A DNA stretch of 64,000 nt from an uncultured Amylibacter sp. (GCA_959347425.1 OY365741.1:682001-746000), one strand, 5' to 3'; counted from the first letter of the stretch, positions 1 to 9,757 are shown. Numbers and translations: made by a program. The notes: a model not told the origin generated them from the letters alone.

Positions 1-1202
1 CGGATGTTATTGTAGTCTCATCCGCTATCCAGCCCGATAATGCCGAATTGATGGAGGCTCGCCGAACCTCTATCCCCGTTGTGCGACGGGCAGAGATGCT
101 CAGCGAACTGATGCGTTTGAAATCAAACATAGCCGTTGCTGGCACGCATGGCAAAACCACAACCACAACCATGGTGGCAACCTTGCTGGAATCCTCAAAC
201 ATGGACCCAACCGTGATTAACGGCGGGATTATCCACGCTTTCGGCTCTAACGCTCGGATGGGTTTGGGCGAATGGATGGTGGTGGAGGCAGACGAATCGG
301 ACGGCACTTTTGTGAAACTGCCCGCGACAATCGCTATGGTGACGAATATCGATTCCGAACACATGGAGCATTACGGCAGTTTTGAGGCCTTGCTGGCAGC
401 GTTTGAACAGTTTATTTCCAACATCCCCTTTTATGGTGTGGGGATTTGCAATACCGACCACGAGGTCGTTCAAAACCTTGTCGGGCGGATGCACGATAGG
501 CGAATTATCAGCTATGGTTTTAATCTGCAAGCCGATGTGCGGGCGGAAAATCTGGTCTATCGCGCGGGGAATAGCCATTTTGATGTGATAGCGGGCAAAC
601 GGCGGATTGCCGTTGCCTTACCCATGCCTGGGGCGCATAATGTATCAAATGCCTTGGGTGCGATTGCGCTGGCGATTTATTTGGGGCTTACCGATGAGCA
701 AATCCAAACTGCCTTTGCCAATTTTAAGGGTGTTAATCGGCGATTCACCCATATTGGCGATTGGAACGGAGTGATGTTAATTGATGATTACGCCCATCAT
801 CCTGTGGAAATCCGTGCGGTATTGGATGCGGCTCGGCAAGTTACGAAAGGGCGGGTTTTGGCAGTGCATCAACCGCATCGGTTCAGTCGCCTATTTGATT
901 TGTTTGAGGATTTTTGCACCTGTTTTAATCAGGCCGATTGCGTGGGGATTTGTGATGTGTATAGCGCGGGGGAGTCGCCTATTGAAGGCGCATCCCAAGC
1001 CGATTTATTGGCGGGTTTGCGCGACCATGGGCATCGCGGGGTGTTCGCGTTGGACGGCAAATTGAATGGTGCGGAGGGTTTGGCAAAATTCGTTAAAACC
1101 CACGCCCAATCGGGCGATATGGTGATTTGTTTGGGCGCGGGTAGTATCAGTGCGTGGGCGAATGATTTGCCACAGGAATTGGCAAAGCTGGATAAAAAAT
1201 GA
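1..1202 (+). CDS. murC: UDP-N-acetylmuramate--L-alanine ligase, 5' end cut
   Basis: MurC adds L-alanine to UDP-MurNAc, the first step of the peptidoglycan stem peptide in the cytoplasm. The frame is open from base 3 to the left edge, so the gene starts outside the window; about 400 codons are present against roughly 470 in the family, so part of the N-terminal nucleotide-binding domain is missing. The Mur-ligase ATP loop [11 protein letters not shown] is clear, followed by the central-domain signature EADESDGTF and the later [10 protein letters not shown] and HQPHRFSR segments typical of MurC rather than MurD/E/F. The stop overlaps the murB start as ATGA, and murB, ddl, ftsQ and ftsA follow, which is the usual division/cell-wall order. 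Confidence 0.95.
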   Translation, partial: DVIVVSSAIQPDNAELMEARRTSIPVVRRAEMLSELMRLKSNIAVAGTHGKTTTTTMVATLLESSNMDPTVINGGIIHAFGSNARMGLGEWMVVEADESDGTFVKLPATIAMVTNIDSEHMEHYGSFEALLAAFEQFISNIPFYGVGICNTDHEVVQNLVGRMHDRRIISYGFNLQADVRAENLVYRAGNSHFDVIAGKRRIAVALPMPGAHNVSNALGAIALAIYLGLTDEQIQTAFANFKGVNRRFTHIGDWNGVMLIDDYAHHPVEIRAVLDAARQVTKGRVLAVHQPHRFSRLFDLFEDFCTCFNQADCVGICDVYSAGESPIEGASQADLLAGLRDHGHRGVFALDGKLNGAEGLAKFVKTHAQSGDMVICLGAGSISAWANDLPQELAKLDKK

Positions 1203-2122
1203 TGCACTCCTTGCCCAAAGTACGCGGTCGTTTGCAAGCGGATTTTGACCTATCCGCGTTGTCTTGGTTGCGAGTCGGCGGGAAGGCTCAGGTTTTATTT
1301 CAGCCCGCAGATAGCGATGATTTACGCGAATTCTTACGCGATTTGTCCGCCGATATACCCGTATTCACTATCGGAGTCTGTTCCAATTTAATCATCAGGG
1401 ACGGCGGGGTAAAGGGTGTGGTTATCCGTTTGGGACGCGGGTTTAATGATGTGGAAGTCTTGGCGGATTGCCAAATCCGAGCGGGTGCAGGTGCGCTGGA
1501 TTCCATCGTTGCCAAACGCGCGGCCGAAGCGGGTATTGATTTGGCGTTTTTACGGACAATTCCGGGCAGTATCGGCGGGGCGGTAAAGATGAATGCAGGG
1601 TGCTATGGTCGCTATATTGCCGATGTTTTTATGGGGGGTGAGGGTGTGACACGGACGGGTGAAACCGTGAAACTAACCCGCACGGATATAGATTTTGCCT
1701 ATCGCAAAACCAACCTGCCCGATGGGTTTATTGTGACCTCTGCCATTTTGCAGGGGGCGGCGGATTCGCCCGATGCGATAAACGCCAAGATGGACTCGGC
1801 ACTGGCAAAACGCAGTGAAACGCAACCGATTGACATGCGCTCCTGCGGTTCTACCTTTCGCAATCCTGCGGGTTATAGCTCGACTGGTGCGATTGATGAC
1901 CCAAACACGCTGAAAGCATGGAAACTGATAGAAGACGCGGGTTTGCGCGGTGCAACCCTTGGCGGGGCGCAAATGTCACCCAAACATTGCAACTTTTTAG
2001 TCAATACAGGCGGGGCAACAGCCCATGATTTGGAAAAACTTGGTAATGATATTCAAAAAAAGGTTTTCAAATCCACAGGAATCATGCTAGAATGGGAAAT
2101 AGAGCGTATAGGTGAAGCCTAA
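1199..2122 (+). CDS. murB: UDP-N-acetylenolpyruvoylglucosamine reductase
   Basis: MurB is the FAD enzyme that reduces UDP-GlcNAc-enolpyruvate to UDP-MurNAc with NADPH. The 307-residue product has the FAD-binding PCMH half with [17 protein letters not shown] near residue 120, the SCGSTFRNP segment that carries the catalytic serine near residue 217, [15 protein letters not shown] near residue 257, and the C-terminal EWEIERIG with the general-acid glutamate. Two ATGs lie back to back at 1199 and 1202; the first overlaps the murC stop, so translation is probably coupled. Length and motifs are normal for the short (type II-like) form of the family. Confidence 0.95.
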   Translation: MMHSLPKVRGRLQADFDLSALSWLRVGGKAQVLFQPADSDDLREFLRDLSADIPVFTIGVCSNLIIRDGGVKGVVIRLGRGFNDVEVLADCQIRAGAGALDSIVAKRAAEAGIDLAFLRTIPGSIGGAVKMNAGCYGRYIADVFMGGEGVTRTGETVKLTRTDIDFAYRKTNLPDGFIVTSAILQGAADSPDAINAKMDSALAKRSETQPIDMRSCGSTFRNPAGYSSTGAIDDPNTLKAWKLIEDAGLRGATLGGAQMSPKHCNFLVNTGGATAHDLEKLGNDIQKKVFKSTGIMLEWEIERIGEA

Positions 2123-2197
2123 AACGTTCTTAAAAACGGGCGATTAAGACCCGAATATAACGACAAAACCTTGTGAAAAAGGTTGGAAGAGGCAGAT

Positions 2198-3142
2198 ATG
2201 ACAGGCAACGCGCCCACACACTCTACGCATGCAAAGCGTATAGCGGTTTTGAAGGGTGGTTTTTCCCAAGAACGCGAGGTATCCTTGGTATCGGGGCGTG
2301 AAATCGCCCGTGCCTTGCGCGATCTTGGCTATCATGTATCCGAATTGGACGCGGGCAAGACCATTGCCCACGATTTACAAACCGCCAAACCTGATATTGT
2401 TTTTAACGCCCTGCACGGTCGCTGGGGCGAGGATGGGTGCATCCAAGGCCTTTTGGAATGGTTAAAAATCCCTTATACCCATTCGGGGGTTTATGCCTCT
2501 GCCACGGCTATGGATAAGGAGAAAACCAAGGCTTTATATCGCACCCATAGCCTGCCCGTGGTGCAAAGCCATATTATCACTAAAGCAGCCGCCCGTGCGA
2601 AACACCCCATGCAACCGCCCTATGTTATTAAACCTATCAATGAAGGCTCTTCCCTGGGGGTGGTTTATATTATGAACGCGGATAAAACGCTCGCGGATTT
2701 GCCCGATAATTTGACTCATGATTTGCCTGAAACTTTAATGGCGGAAGAGTATATCGCGGGGCGCGAACTCACCGTAACCGTGCTGGGCGATAAACCCCTG
2801 AGTGTCACCGATATTATCTCCCCCGATTGGTACGATTACCATGCGAAATATAACGAAGGTGGCTCGCGCCATATTATCCCCGCCGATATACCGAAAGAGA
2901 TATTTGATGCTTGCCTAGATTACGCAGATCGGGCGCATCGTGCGTTATCGGCTCGCGGAGTATCCCGTACTGATTTTCGCTGGGATGAACCACGCGGGCT
3001 GGACGGATTGTTTTTGCTGGAAACAAACACGCAACCAGGAATGACCCCAACATCGTTAGTCCCCGAACAGGCGGCTCTGGCGGGGTTGGATTATCCCGCA
3101 TTGGTTAATTGGATTGTAAAGGACGCGTCATGCAATCGTTAA
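2198..3142 (+). CDS. ddl: D-alanine--D-alanine ligase
   Basis: Ddl makes the D-Ala-D-Ala dipeptide of the peptidoglycan stem. The product of about 314 residues is an ATP-grasp enzyme: an N-terminal NALHGRWGEDGCIQGLLE segment, the central PYVIKPINEGSSLGV ATP-binding strand, and the C-terminal LLETNTQPGMT metal-binding stretch followed by SLVPEQAA. I place the start at ATG 2198, which has GAAGAGG a few bases upstream; an in-frame TTG at 2183 would add five residues but has no better site. Its 3' end overlaps ftsQ by 13 bases, and the order murB-ddl-ftsQ matches other alphaproteobacteria. Confidence 0.94.
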   Translation: MTGNAPTHSTHAKRIAVLKGGFSQEREVSLVSGREIARALRDLGYHVSELDAGKTIAHDLQTAKPDIVFNALHGRWGEDGCIQGLLEWLKIPYTHSGVYASATAMDKEKTKALYRTHSLPVVQSHIITKAAARAKHPMQPPYVIKPINEGSSLGVVYIMNADKTLADLPDNLTHDLPETLMAEEYIAGRELTVTVLGDKPLSVTDIISPDWYDYHAKYNEGGSRHIIPADIPKEIFDACLDYADRAHRALSARGVSRTDFRWDEPRGLDGLFLLETNTQPGMTPTSLVPEQAALAGLDYPALVNWIVKDASCNR

Positions 3143-4200
3143 AACACAAACCCAATATCGTCCGCTATGAAGACATGGATTTGCTGGATGACCCACCGAT
3201 TGAGGCTTTGCGTGGAGCAGTGACTATTGCCCCGCCTTTGACCGAGGAAAGTTTCACCCGTGAAAGCAATATAAAACCGCTAAACGCCGAATCGGAAAAG
3301 GTTTTCCATCAATTCATCGGGATAAAAAACACCCCGCGTCATAACAGCCGAGCCAGCTATAAACTGCAACGATTATGGCTAACCCCGCAGTTTCGGTTTG
3401 TCGTGAAAAAGGCAGTGCCGATTGTGATGCTATGTTTGATTGGGTTTTACCTTGCGGGCTATCGCACTATCAACGGTTTTCAAACGGATATAGAGCAAAA
3501 ATGGATTCGCATGATAACAGCCTTGCAAACACGACCAGAATTTATGATTAACCTCGTGAAAATCACGGGGGTGGATGCGGGTTTGGATACAGCAGTGCGC
3601 AATGCCGCGGGGGTGGCTTTACCGCAATCTTCCCTGACCTTGGATTTGTTTTCGGTACGCCAAAAGATAGAAGCCCTTGATACGGTAAAATCCGTGGCAT
3701 TGGTTAAGCGAGTCGGTGGGATTTTGGATATTATCGTCACCCCGCGAACCCCCGTTGCCGTGATGAAAGACGGTGTGGCGTTGGTTTTATTGGATGAGAA
3801 CGGGGTGCGCTCTGGCACTATTGCCACGCGCAGAACCCGTTTGGATTTGCCTTTAATTACGGGACTTGGGGCGCAGGCTAATCTAGCAGAAGCCCGCGCG
3901 ATGCTGGCATTAATGGCGCAGTTATCGCCCGATTTATCCGCCCGAATACTGGGGCTGGCACGGGTTGGCGAACGCCGTTGGGATATCTTGCTGGACCGCG
4001 GGCAAATCATCCAGTTGCCACAGGATAATGCCGAACGCGCTCTGGCGCAGGTGATTGAATGGCAGAACCGTGCAAACATCCTTACCCGTGATATCAGCAT
4101 AGTGGATATGCGCAATTTGGAGCGTCCTATTGTCCGCCTATCCACCCCCGCCTTGGAAGATTTCCAAACAGGGCAGGCCGAGATTTTGGGGATAAACTGA
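3130..4200 (+). CDS. ftsQ: Cell division protein FtsQ
   Basis: FtsQ is a bitopic inner-membrane divisome protein linking cytoplasmic and periplasmic division factors. The 356-residue product has a cytoplasmic N-terminus of about 90 residues, one membrane segment (VPIVMLCLIGFYLAGY) near residues 98-113, and a POTRA-like stretch (LDLFSVRQKIEALDTVKSV) followed by the FtsQ domain. ATG 3130 lies inside the end of ddl with AAAGGA upstream; an earlier TTG at 3109 is possible but unneeded. Identification rests on topology, these segments and position between ddl and ftsA. Confidence 0.9.
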   Translation: MQSLKHKPNIVRYEDMDLLDDPPIEALRGAVTIAPPLTEESFTRESNIKPLNAESEKVFHQFIGIKNTPRHNSRASYKLQRLWLTPQFRFVVKKAVPIVMLCLIGFYLAGYRTINGFQTDIEQKWIRMITALQTRPEFMINLVKITGVDAGLDTAVRNAAGVALPQSSLTLDLFSVRQKIEALDTVKSVALVKRVGGILDIIVTPRTPVAVMKDGVALVLLDENGVRSGTIATRRTRLDLPLITGLGAQANLAEARAMLALMAQLSPDLSARILGLARVGERRWDILLDRGQIIQLPQDNAERALAQVIEWQNRANILTRDISIVDMRNLERPIVRLSTPALEDFQTGQAEILGIN

Positions 4201-5552
4201 TGAACTATCATTACGAATTTCAAAAGAAACTCCAACGTCATAAACGCGAGGCAGTCAGCCGTGGCGTGATAGCTGTGTTAGACATCGGCACCTCTAAAAT
4301 CATTTGCATGATTTTGCGGTTTGACCCGAATGTTCAGCATAGCGGGGAATTGCCGAGCGATAATATCGCTCGCCACGCCTGTTTTGAAGTCGTAGGCGTA
4401 CGCAACATCCAATCCCGCGGCGTTCGTTTCGGGGAAATCGTGGATATGAAAGAGACCGAACGCGATATCCGCCAAGCTATCCAAGAGGCGCAGAAAATGG
4501 CACAAGTGCGGGTAGACCACGCTATCGTTTGTTTTTCTGGTGGGCGAGCGCAATCGTATAATTTGCACCACAGCACTCAACTGGAAGGCCAAACCGTCAG
4601 CGAGCGCGATATTGTCCGCGTGATGGCGGGGTGTGATACCCGCCCAACCCATCCGGACTTTGAGACTTTGCACTTTATGCCGATACGGTTTGCCTTGGAT
4701 GACCAAGGCGATTTAAGCCACCCGTTGGATCAAGTCGGCTATCAACTGGGTGTGGAAATGCACAAATTGGATGTGGAAAAGCGAGTGATTAACAATGTGT
4801 TAAATTGCGTGAAAAGCTGTGATTTGCAAATCGCTGGGCTGGTGAATTCCGCTTATGCCAGTGGGATTTCCGTGCTAACAGAGGATGAAAAACAACTGGG
4901 GGCGGCCTGTATTGATATGGGGGCGGGAACAACTTCGGTCAGCGTGTTTGTCCGCCGTCATTTGGTTTATTCCGCCTGTGTGCGGATGGGGGGCGATCAC
5001 GTCAGCCGTGATATCTCGTACGGGTTGAACGTGTCCGATACGATGGTTGAGCGGATAAAAAACCATTATGGCGGGGTGGTTGCGACCCGCGCCGATGACC
5101 GCGATTTTATCGGGGTGGGGCAGAATACCGGCGATTGGGATTATGATAGTAAGAAAATCAGCCGTGCCGATTTGATAAGCGTGATGGAGCCTCGGTTGCG
5201 GGAGATTTTGGAGGAAGTTCGGATGAAACTGGAAGAGGCGAATTTTTATAATTTGGTCAGCCAGCGGATTGTTTTGACAGGCGGTGCCAGTCAAGTGATG
5301 GGGATGGAGGGTTTTGCCAGCCGTATATTAGGGCATCAGGTGCGGATTGGGCGGCATTTGCGGATAAAAGGTGCGCCACAGACGAGTACCACCGCCGCCT
5401 ACGCCGCCGCCGTGGGGAGTGTGTTGTCCTTTACTAATCCACAGGATGAGTTCTGGGATTTTGATAGCTCTGGTTTGCCGATGGGATTTGGGCAGAGGCA
5501 AGCGATGGGCTATGTCCATCGGTTGTTCGCGTCTATAAAAGAGAATTGGTGA
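4200..5552 (+). CDS. ftsA: Cell division protein FtsA
   Basis: FtsA is the actin-like ATPase that tethers FtsZ filaments to the membrane. The 450-residue product shows the phosphate-1 motif VLDIGTSKIICMIL near residue 27, the phosphate-2 motif ACIDMGAGTTSVSVF near residue 235, LTGGASQ near residue 360, and a C-terminal amphipathic tail (HRLFASIKENW) of the membrane-targeting type. ATG 4200 overlaps the ftsQ stop. Unusually, ftsZ does not follow: the next 490 bases are a repeat island and then an opposite-strand transporter gene. Confidence 0.95.
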   Translation: MNYHYEFQKKLQRHKREAVSRGVIAVLDIGTSKIICMILRFDPNVQHSGELPSDNIARHACFEVVGVRNIQSRGVRFGEIVDMKETERDIRQAIQEAQKMAQVRVDHAIVCFSGGRAQSYNLHHSTQLEGQTVSERDIVRVMAGCDTRPTHPDFETLHFMPIRFALDDQGDLSHPLDQVGYQLGVEMHKLDVEKRVINNVLNCVKSCDLQIAGLVNSAYASGISVLTEDEKQLGAACIDMGAGTTSVSVFVRRHLVYSACVRMGGDHVSRDISYGLNVSDTMVERIKNHYGGVVATRADDRDFIGVGQNTGDWDYDSKKISRADLISVMEPRLREILEEVRMKLEEANFYNLVSQRIVLTGGASQVMGMEGFASRILGHQVRIGRHLRIKGAPQTSTTAAYAAAVGSVLSFTNPQDEFWDFDSSGLPMGFGQRQAMGYVHRLFASIKENW

Positions 5553-5555
5553 TTT

Positions 5556-6043
5556 TTAGTTGTTAGTTGTTAGTTATTAGTTGTTAGTGATTGGTTGTTA
5601 GGGATTGTGGGTTTGTTATTAGGAGTTGGGGGCAGAGGTTTTTTCTTGCGCCCTCACTTCGTTCGGTTGCCCGCCCGCCCACCCCTCCTGCGGAGAGCTG
5701 GACGGGGTTTTTTGGCTAAAGCCTATCCAAGCATCTAGGCACAGCCTAAATAAATTTAGAGCAAACCTATCACCAATTCCCAAGTATTCTTTGCAAATAA
5801 TCCACTCTATGTACTTGTATATCCAGCTAGTAAATTTATGACAATCCCTAGCGTCTTGTAACCAAAGGGCTTTTGGCATGCCCCCGCGAATCTTTGTCTT
5901 ATCGGGCAGGTTCAACTGCCCTTGTGCGGGGGCTACGCACAAAAGACCACGCTGGTCGGCATTCGCGTAAGCGATGACGAAGACCCGAAGGGCATCACTA
6001 ATCACTAATCACTAATCACTAATCATTAATCATTAATCACTAA
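5556..6043 (+). repeat. Intergenic repeat island A (forward, subtype 1)
   Basis: Non-coding island between the convergent ftsA and Atm1 genes. It opens with heptamers TTAGTTG/TTAGTTA just after the ftsA stop. It then has a GC-rich hairpin with T-run, TAGGC-ACA-GCCTA and CTAAAT/ATTTAG small palindromes, a long stem CTTTTG...CAAAAG around 5865-5945, and a TCGC-GTAA-GCGA hairpin. It closes with inverted heptamers (TCACTAA)n that contain the stop codon of the minus-strand gene. The same modules recur in islands B, C, F, G, H, I and J. Confidence 0.85.
5674..5713 (+). terminator. Intrinsic terminator in island A
   Basis: Two 15-base arms (5674-5688 and 5692-5706) pair at 12 of 15 positions around a TGC loop and are followed by six Ts (5708-5713). 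The orientation suits ending the ftsA transcript. Homologous hairpins with T-runs occur in islands B, C, F, H and I. Confidence 0.7.
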
Positions 6044-7851
6044 CCCACTAAAACCTCTTCATCCGCCTGTCTCTCCCACATCGCGGCATACCGCCCGCCA
6101 AAAGCCAGCAACCCATCGTGCCGCCCGCTTTCCACGACACGCCCCTCTTCCAACACCACAATCAAATCCGCCTCCACAACCGTTGACAACCGATGGGCAA
6201 TCATAATCACCGTGCGCCCGCGTCCTAAGCCACGCAGGCTATCCTGAATATCACGCTCGGTCTCCGTATCCAATGCAGAGGTCGCCTCATCCAACACCAA
6301 GATAGGCGGGTTCTTTAACAGAGTCCGCGCTATCCCCACGCGCTGCTTTTCACCACCAGACAGCTTTAACCCGCGTTCGCCGACCGAGGTATCATAGCCC
6401 TCTGGCAACTGCACAATAAAATCATGGATTTTGGCGGCGCGGGCGGCGGCTATAATCTCATCCTGCCCCGCACCCTCGCGCCCATAACCTATATTATAGC
6501 CAATCGTGTCATTAAACAAAACCGTATCTTGGGGGACAATCCCCAGCGTTTGATGCAGGGATTTCTGCGTCACCTGCGATATATCCTGCCCATCAATGGA
6601 AATCTGCCCGCCCTCCACGTCATAAAACCGAAATAACAACCGCCCGATGGTGGATTTGCCCGAACCAGACGGCCCAACAATCGCCAACGTCTGCCCCGCT
6701 TTCACCTCCAACGATACATCCTTTAATATCCGCCGCGCCGCACCATAGCCAAAGAGTATCCCATCAAAACGCACCGCCCCACCCGTCACCGCCAAATCAG
6801 GAGCATCGGCGATATCCACAACTTCCTGCGGTTGACGGAGTAAATCAAACATCTCACCCATATCCACAATGGCTTGGCGGATTTCACGATACACCGTCCC
6901 CAGAAAGCTCAAAGGCATCGTCACCTGCACCATATACGCATTGACCATAACAAAATCGCCGACCGTCAAATCGCCGCGTTGCACGCCAAGGGCGGCCAGC
7001 ACCATAACGCAAACCAGCCCTATATTAATAACCAACGCCTGCCCGAAATTCAAAAACGCCAGCGAGTAATTGGTCTGCAAAGCCGCCGATTCATATTGGC
7101 GCATGCTATCGTCATACCGCGCGGCCTCGCGTTCTTCCGCGCCAAAATATTTCACGGTTTCAAAGTTTAACAGGCTGTCCATAGCCTTTTGATTCGCCTC
7201 GGTATCCTGCTGATTCATCTTTTTGCGGATTTTCACGCGCCATTCGGTGACGGCAAAGGTGAACCAAACATAAAGGGCTATGGTGACCACCACGATTGCC
7301 AAATACCAAATATCAAAGACAAAAAACAATATCGCGGCGACGAAAGTTAATTCCAAAATCAGGGGTCCCACGGAAAACAGAACGTAACGGAGTAAAAATT
7401 CTACGCCTTTTACCCCGCGTTCAATGACTCGGCTTAATCCGCCGGTTTTGCGCATGATATGATAGCGGAGGGATAGGCGGTGGATATGCTGAAAAGTCTC
7501 TAACGCCAACTGACGCAGGGCGCGTTGCCCAACCCGTGCAAAGATAACATCGCGCAGTTGGTCAAACCCTACCGAGCAAATCCGCATAGTGCCGTATGCC
7601 ACCACCAGCCCAACCGCCCCCAAGGCGAGCATAAAGGCGGGGTTTGAAGTATCGGCAGTCATGGATAGGATATCAACCGCCGCTTTATAGAAAAACGGGA
7701 TGCTGACGGTGAGGATTTTGGCGAATAGCAGAACGAACAGGGAGGCAACGACTCGCCGTTTTACCCAATGTTTGCCACTCGGCCAAAGATAGGGCAGAAT
7801 ACTGGTAAGAACAGCAGGGGTATCTTGGATTTGGTCTTTGTTTTTAGGCAC
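6040..7851 (-). CDS. Atm1/HMT1-type ABC exporter (membrane + ATPase)
   Basis: Half-transporter of 603 residues that should dimerise in the inner membrane. Residues 1-320 form the six-helix exporter domain, beginning with the LPYLWPSGKHWVKRRVV stretch typical of Atm1/ABCB7 homologues, which export glutathione-linked sulfur or metal species. The ATPase half has Walker A GPSGSGKST near residue 392, signature LSGGEKQRVGIART near 495, Walker B ILVLDEATSALD near 517 and switch AHRLSTV near 549. The start ATG at 7851 is clear. The stop TAG lies in the last heptamer of island A. Substrate is inferred from family resemblance only. Confidence 0.87.
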   Translation of the reverse strand: MPKNKDQIQDTPAVLTSILPYLWPSGKHWVKRRVVASLFVLLFAKILTVSIPFFYKAAVDILSMTADTSNPAFMLALGAVGLVVAYGTMRICSVGFDQLRDVIFARVGQRALRQLALETFQHIHRLSLRYHIMRKTGGLSRVIERGVKGVEFLLRYVLFSVGPLILELTFVAAILFFVFDIWYLAIVVVTIALYVWFTFAVTEWRVKIRKKMNQQDTEANQKAMDSLLNFETVKYFGAEEREAARYDDSMRQYESAALQTNYSLAFLNFGQALVINIGLVCVMVLAALGVQRGDLTVGDFVMVNAYMVQVTMPLSFLGTVYREIRQAIVDMGEMFDLLRQPQEVVDIADAPDLAVTGGAVRFDGILFGYGAARRILKDVSLEVKAGQTLAIVGPSGSGKSTIGRLLFRFYDVEGGQISIDGQDISQVTQKSLHQTLGIVPQDTVLFNDTIGYNIGYGREGAGQDEIIAAARAAKIHDFIVQLPEGYDTSVGERGLKLSGGEKQRVGIARTLLKNPPILVLDEATSALDTETERDIQDSLRGLGRGRTVIMIAHRLSTVVEADLIVVLEEGRVVESGRHDGLLAFGGRYAAMWERQADEEVLVG

Positions 7852-7885
7852 ATTCTGGCTCTGTTAAAAATTTGCGCCTTATGGA

Positions 7886-8956
7886 TTATTCGGTGGTCGG
7901 CGTGTCAATTTGTGGAATGTTAAAAATCTGCCCAGGGAAAATCAAATCGGGGTTTTGGATAAGCTCTTTATTCGCCTCAAAAATCTGCAAATAACGCAAA
8001 CCATCGCCGTAACTCTCATACGCCAAAGCCCACAGATGGTCGCCAGCCTGAATAGTAACCTGCCTATTGCCGTCCGCCGTTTGGGGCAGGGCACGGTTCA
8101 GGGTTGAATCAATCGTGGCGGTGATGGTGTTGGTTTCATCCAAAGCCTCCACCAGAAGGTCATGCTCACCAACCGCAACATCGGGCAAGGATACCTGCCA
8201 CGCGCCGTCGGTAATGGGCGATTCAATCGGAGTGCCGCCCTTGATGGACACGCGAACGCGCCCATCTGCGTTGGCGCGACCGCTTATGATAACATCACCC
8301 GTGGCACCGTAATCTATCGTGTCTATCTGTATTTCTGTGACGGAATCCGTGGCGGAAGGCGCGATCGGTTCGGCCTGTAATAATGTCACGCCTTCATCGT
8401 CTTTGGCGACAATCAAGGGGGCGGTTTTGTGGGTTGGGTCAATCGGTAGAATGGTAAAGCTCTCTGCCGATTTTATCTGAGCGCCGTCTGGGTCTGCCAC
8501 CAGTTCCGAAACCAGTGGCGGTTGCCCTGCGGGAATATCAAATAAGGCGACAAAATTACCGCTTCCATCGGTTTGCGCACGGGCGACTTCTGCACCATTG
8601 CCAAGGACTTGGACGGTGCTATTTGGCGATGCCACGCCCGCGACAACCGCGTTGCCCTGTTTATCCACGCGGACAACATCAAATTTGGGGGCGATAAGGT
8701 CTGGGGCGGGTTCAGGTTGGGTTTCGTCAGAAGCTGGGGGCTCTTTCGGCTCTGCCACCATAGTTTCTTCGCTTGCAGGTTCAGAAACTTCTTCGCTTGC
8801 GGGTTCGGCAATTTCTTCGCTTGCGGGTGCGGAAACCTCCGCCACTATTGGCGTTTCTTCACCGCCAGAAAACAGAGTCGCGCGGATCAGCACACCAACC
8901 ACCACAACCACAACCAATAATAATACAACACGCACGTTTTGTTTCCTTTTCCACAA
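7886..8956 (-). CDS. LysM domain protein with membrane anchor
   Basis: About 356 residues. The N-terminus has basic residues followed by a hydrophobic run (VVLLLVVVVVVGVLI), so it is probably a signal anchor or signal peptide. Then comes a low-complexity segment repeating EPASEE, Ig-like beta-rich sequence with two SPNSTV/ANADGRV-type modules, and a C-terminal LysM (QAGDHLWALAYESYGDG...GQIFNIPQ) that should bind peptidoglycan. The TTG start at 8956 keeps the positive n-region; GTG at 8935 has a better Shine-Dalgarno (AAAAGGA) and is a real alternative. It lies 34 bases upstream of the Atm1 gene in the same direction. Exact role unknown. Confidence 0.75.
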   Translation of the reverse strand: MWKRKQNVRVVLLLVVVVVVGVLIRATLFSGGEETPIVAEVSAPASEEIAEPASEEVSEPASEETMVAEPKEPPASDETQPEPAPDLIAPKFDVVRVDKQGNAVVAGVASPNSTVQVLGNGAEVARAQTDGSGNFVALFDIPAGQPPLVSELVADPDGAQIKSAESFTILPIDPTHKTAPLIVAKDDEGVTLLQAEPIAPSATDSVTEIQIDTIDYGATGDVIISGRANADGRVRVSIKGGTPIESPITDGAWQVSLPDVAVGEHDLLVEALDETNTITATIDSTLNRALPQTADGNRQVTIQAGDHLWALAYESYGDGLRYLQIFEANKELIQNPDLIFPGQIFNIPQIDTPTTE

Positions 8957-8985
8957 AACCTTAAAAAATTATGGGAAAACAGCCT

Positions 8986-9594
8986 TTAGCTATCCTCTAA
9001 CCGCATAGCAACATTTTCCCAATTCACCAGATTATCCAAGAAATTACGGATATAATCGGGGCGTTTATTGCGATAATCCAGATAATACGCGTGTTCCCAA
9101 ACATCGCACCCAAGCAGGACGATTTGATTAAAACACAAAGGATTAACTCCGTTCGCGGTCTTAGTAATCGCCAGCGAATCATCGGGTTTTTTCACCAACC
9201 AGCACCAGCCAGCGCCGAATTGCCCAACACCCGCGGTGATGAAGGCTTGTTTGAAATCCTCAATCGTTTTAAAACTATCCAGAATCGCCGCTTCCAGTTC
9301 AAACGGCATATCGCGCCCGGTTGGACCCATCATTTCCCAAAACTGGTTGTGATTCCAAAATTGCGACAGATTGTTAAAGATGCCGTTTTGGACTGACGTG
9401 GTGGAATCATAGTTATTGCGGATAATATCCTCAAGCGGTTCAGAATCCCATTCTGTCCCCTCTATCAATTTGTTGCCATTATCGACATAAGCCTTGTGGT
9501 GAAAGTCATGGTGTAGTTTAAGTGTCTCTGCCGACATGCCGTGTTTTTCAAGTGCCTTATAGTCATAAGGAAGGTCAGGAAGTTCAAAGGCCAT
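8986..9594 (-). CDS. sodB: Superoxide dismutase, Fe/Mn family (Fe-type)
   Basis: Dismutates superoxide to peroxide and oxygen in the cytoplasm. The 202 residues have the N-terminal LPYDYKALEKHGMSAETL, first metal histidine in LHHDFHHKAYVDN (about residue 28), second in FWNHNQFW, FGAGWCWLV, and the Asp/His pair in DVWEHAYYLDY (about 165-171). The pattern fits the iron branch better than manganese, though metal cannot be settled from sequence. ATG 9594 has CGGAG upstream, and a good promoter lies 37 bases before the start. Confidence 0.93.
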   Translation of the reverse strand: MAFELPDLPYDYKALEKHGMSAETLKLHHDFHHKAYVDNGNKLIEGTEWDSEPLEDIIRNNYDSTTSVQNGIFNNLSQFWNHNQFWEMMGPTGRDMPFELEAAILDSFKTIEDFKQAFITAGVGQFGAGWCWLVKKPDDSLAITKTANGVNPLCFNQIVLLGCDVWEHAYYLDYRNKRPDYIRNFLDNLVNWENVAMRLEDS

Positions 9595-9630
9595 AAAGTG
9601 TGCTCCGTTGTTAAGTAAATCAGTAAGGTC

Positions 9631-9659
9631 ATATAAAACAATTCTTTATGCAATGGCAA
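9631..9659 (-). promoter_or_regulatory. Predicted promoter of sodB
   Basis: On the minus strand TTGCCA (9659-9654) is separated by exactly 17 bases from TTATAT (9636-9631), a good sigma-70-type arrangement upstream of sodB. Prediction by eye. Confidence 0.5.
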
Positions 9660-9757
9660 GGGGTTATTTGCAGGTTATTTGAAAAAAATTGTGAATAGGG
9701 GGATTTTAAGTGTGAATTGTCAATTATTAATGGGGAATTGGGCGTTTTTCCGAAGGG

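Noticed and set aside
3480..4241. A 253-codon minus-strand frame opposite ftsQ
   Set aside because: It has a low-complexity Arg/Ser-rich translation typical of antisense frames, while the plus strand encodes FtsQ in its usual place.
5908..5930. GGGCAG-GTTCAA-CTGCCC hairpin in island A, resembling a tRNA T-arm
   Set aside because: No acceptor, D or anticodon arms can be drawn around it; it is best read as one more island hairpin.
5619..6005. A 128-codon minus-strand frame in island A, with a similar shorter one at 40098-40388
   Set aside because: Other island copies have frame-breaking indels in the same region, and conservation follows hairpins rather than codons.
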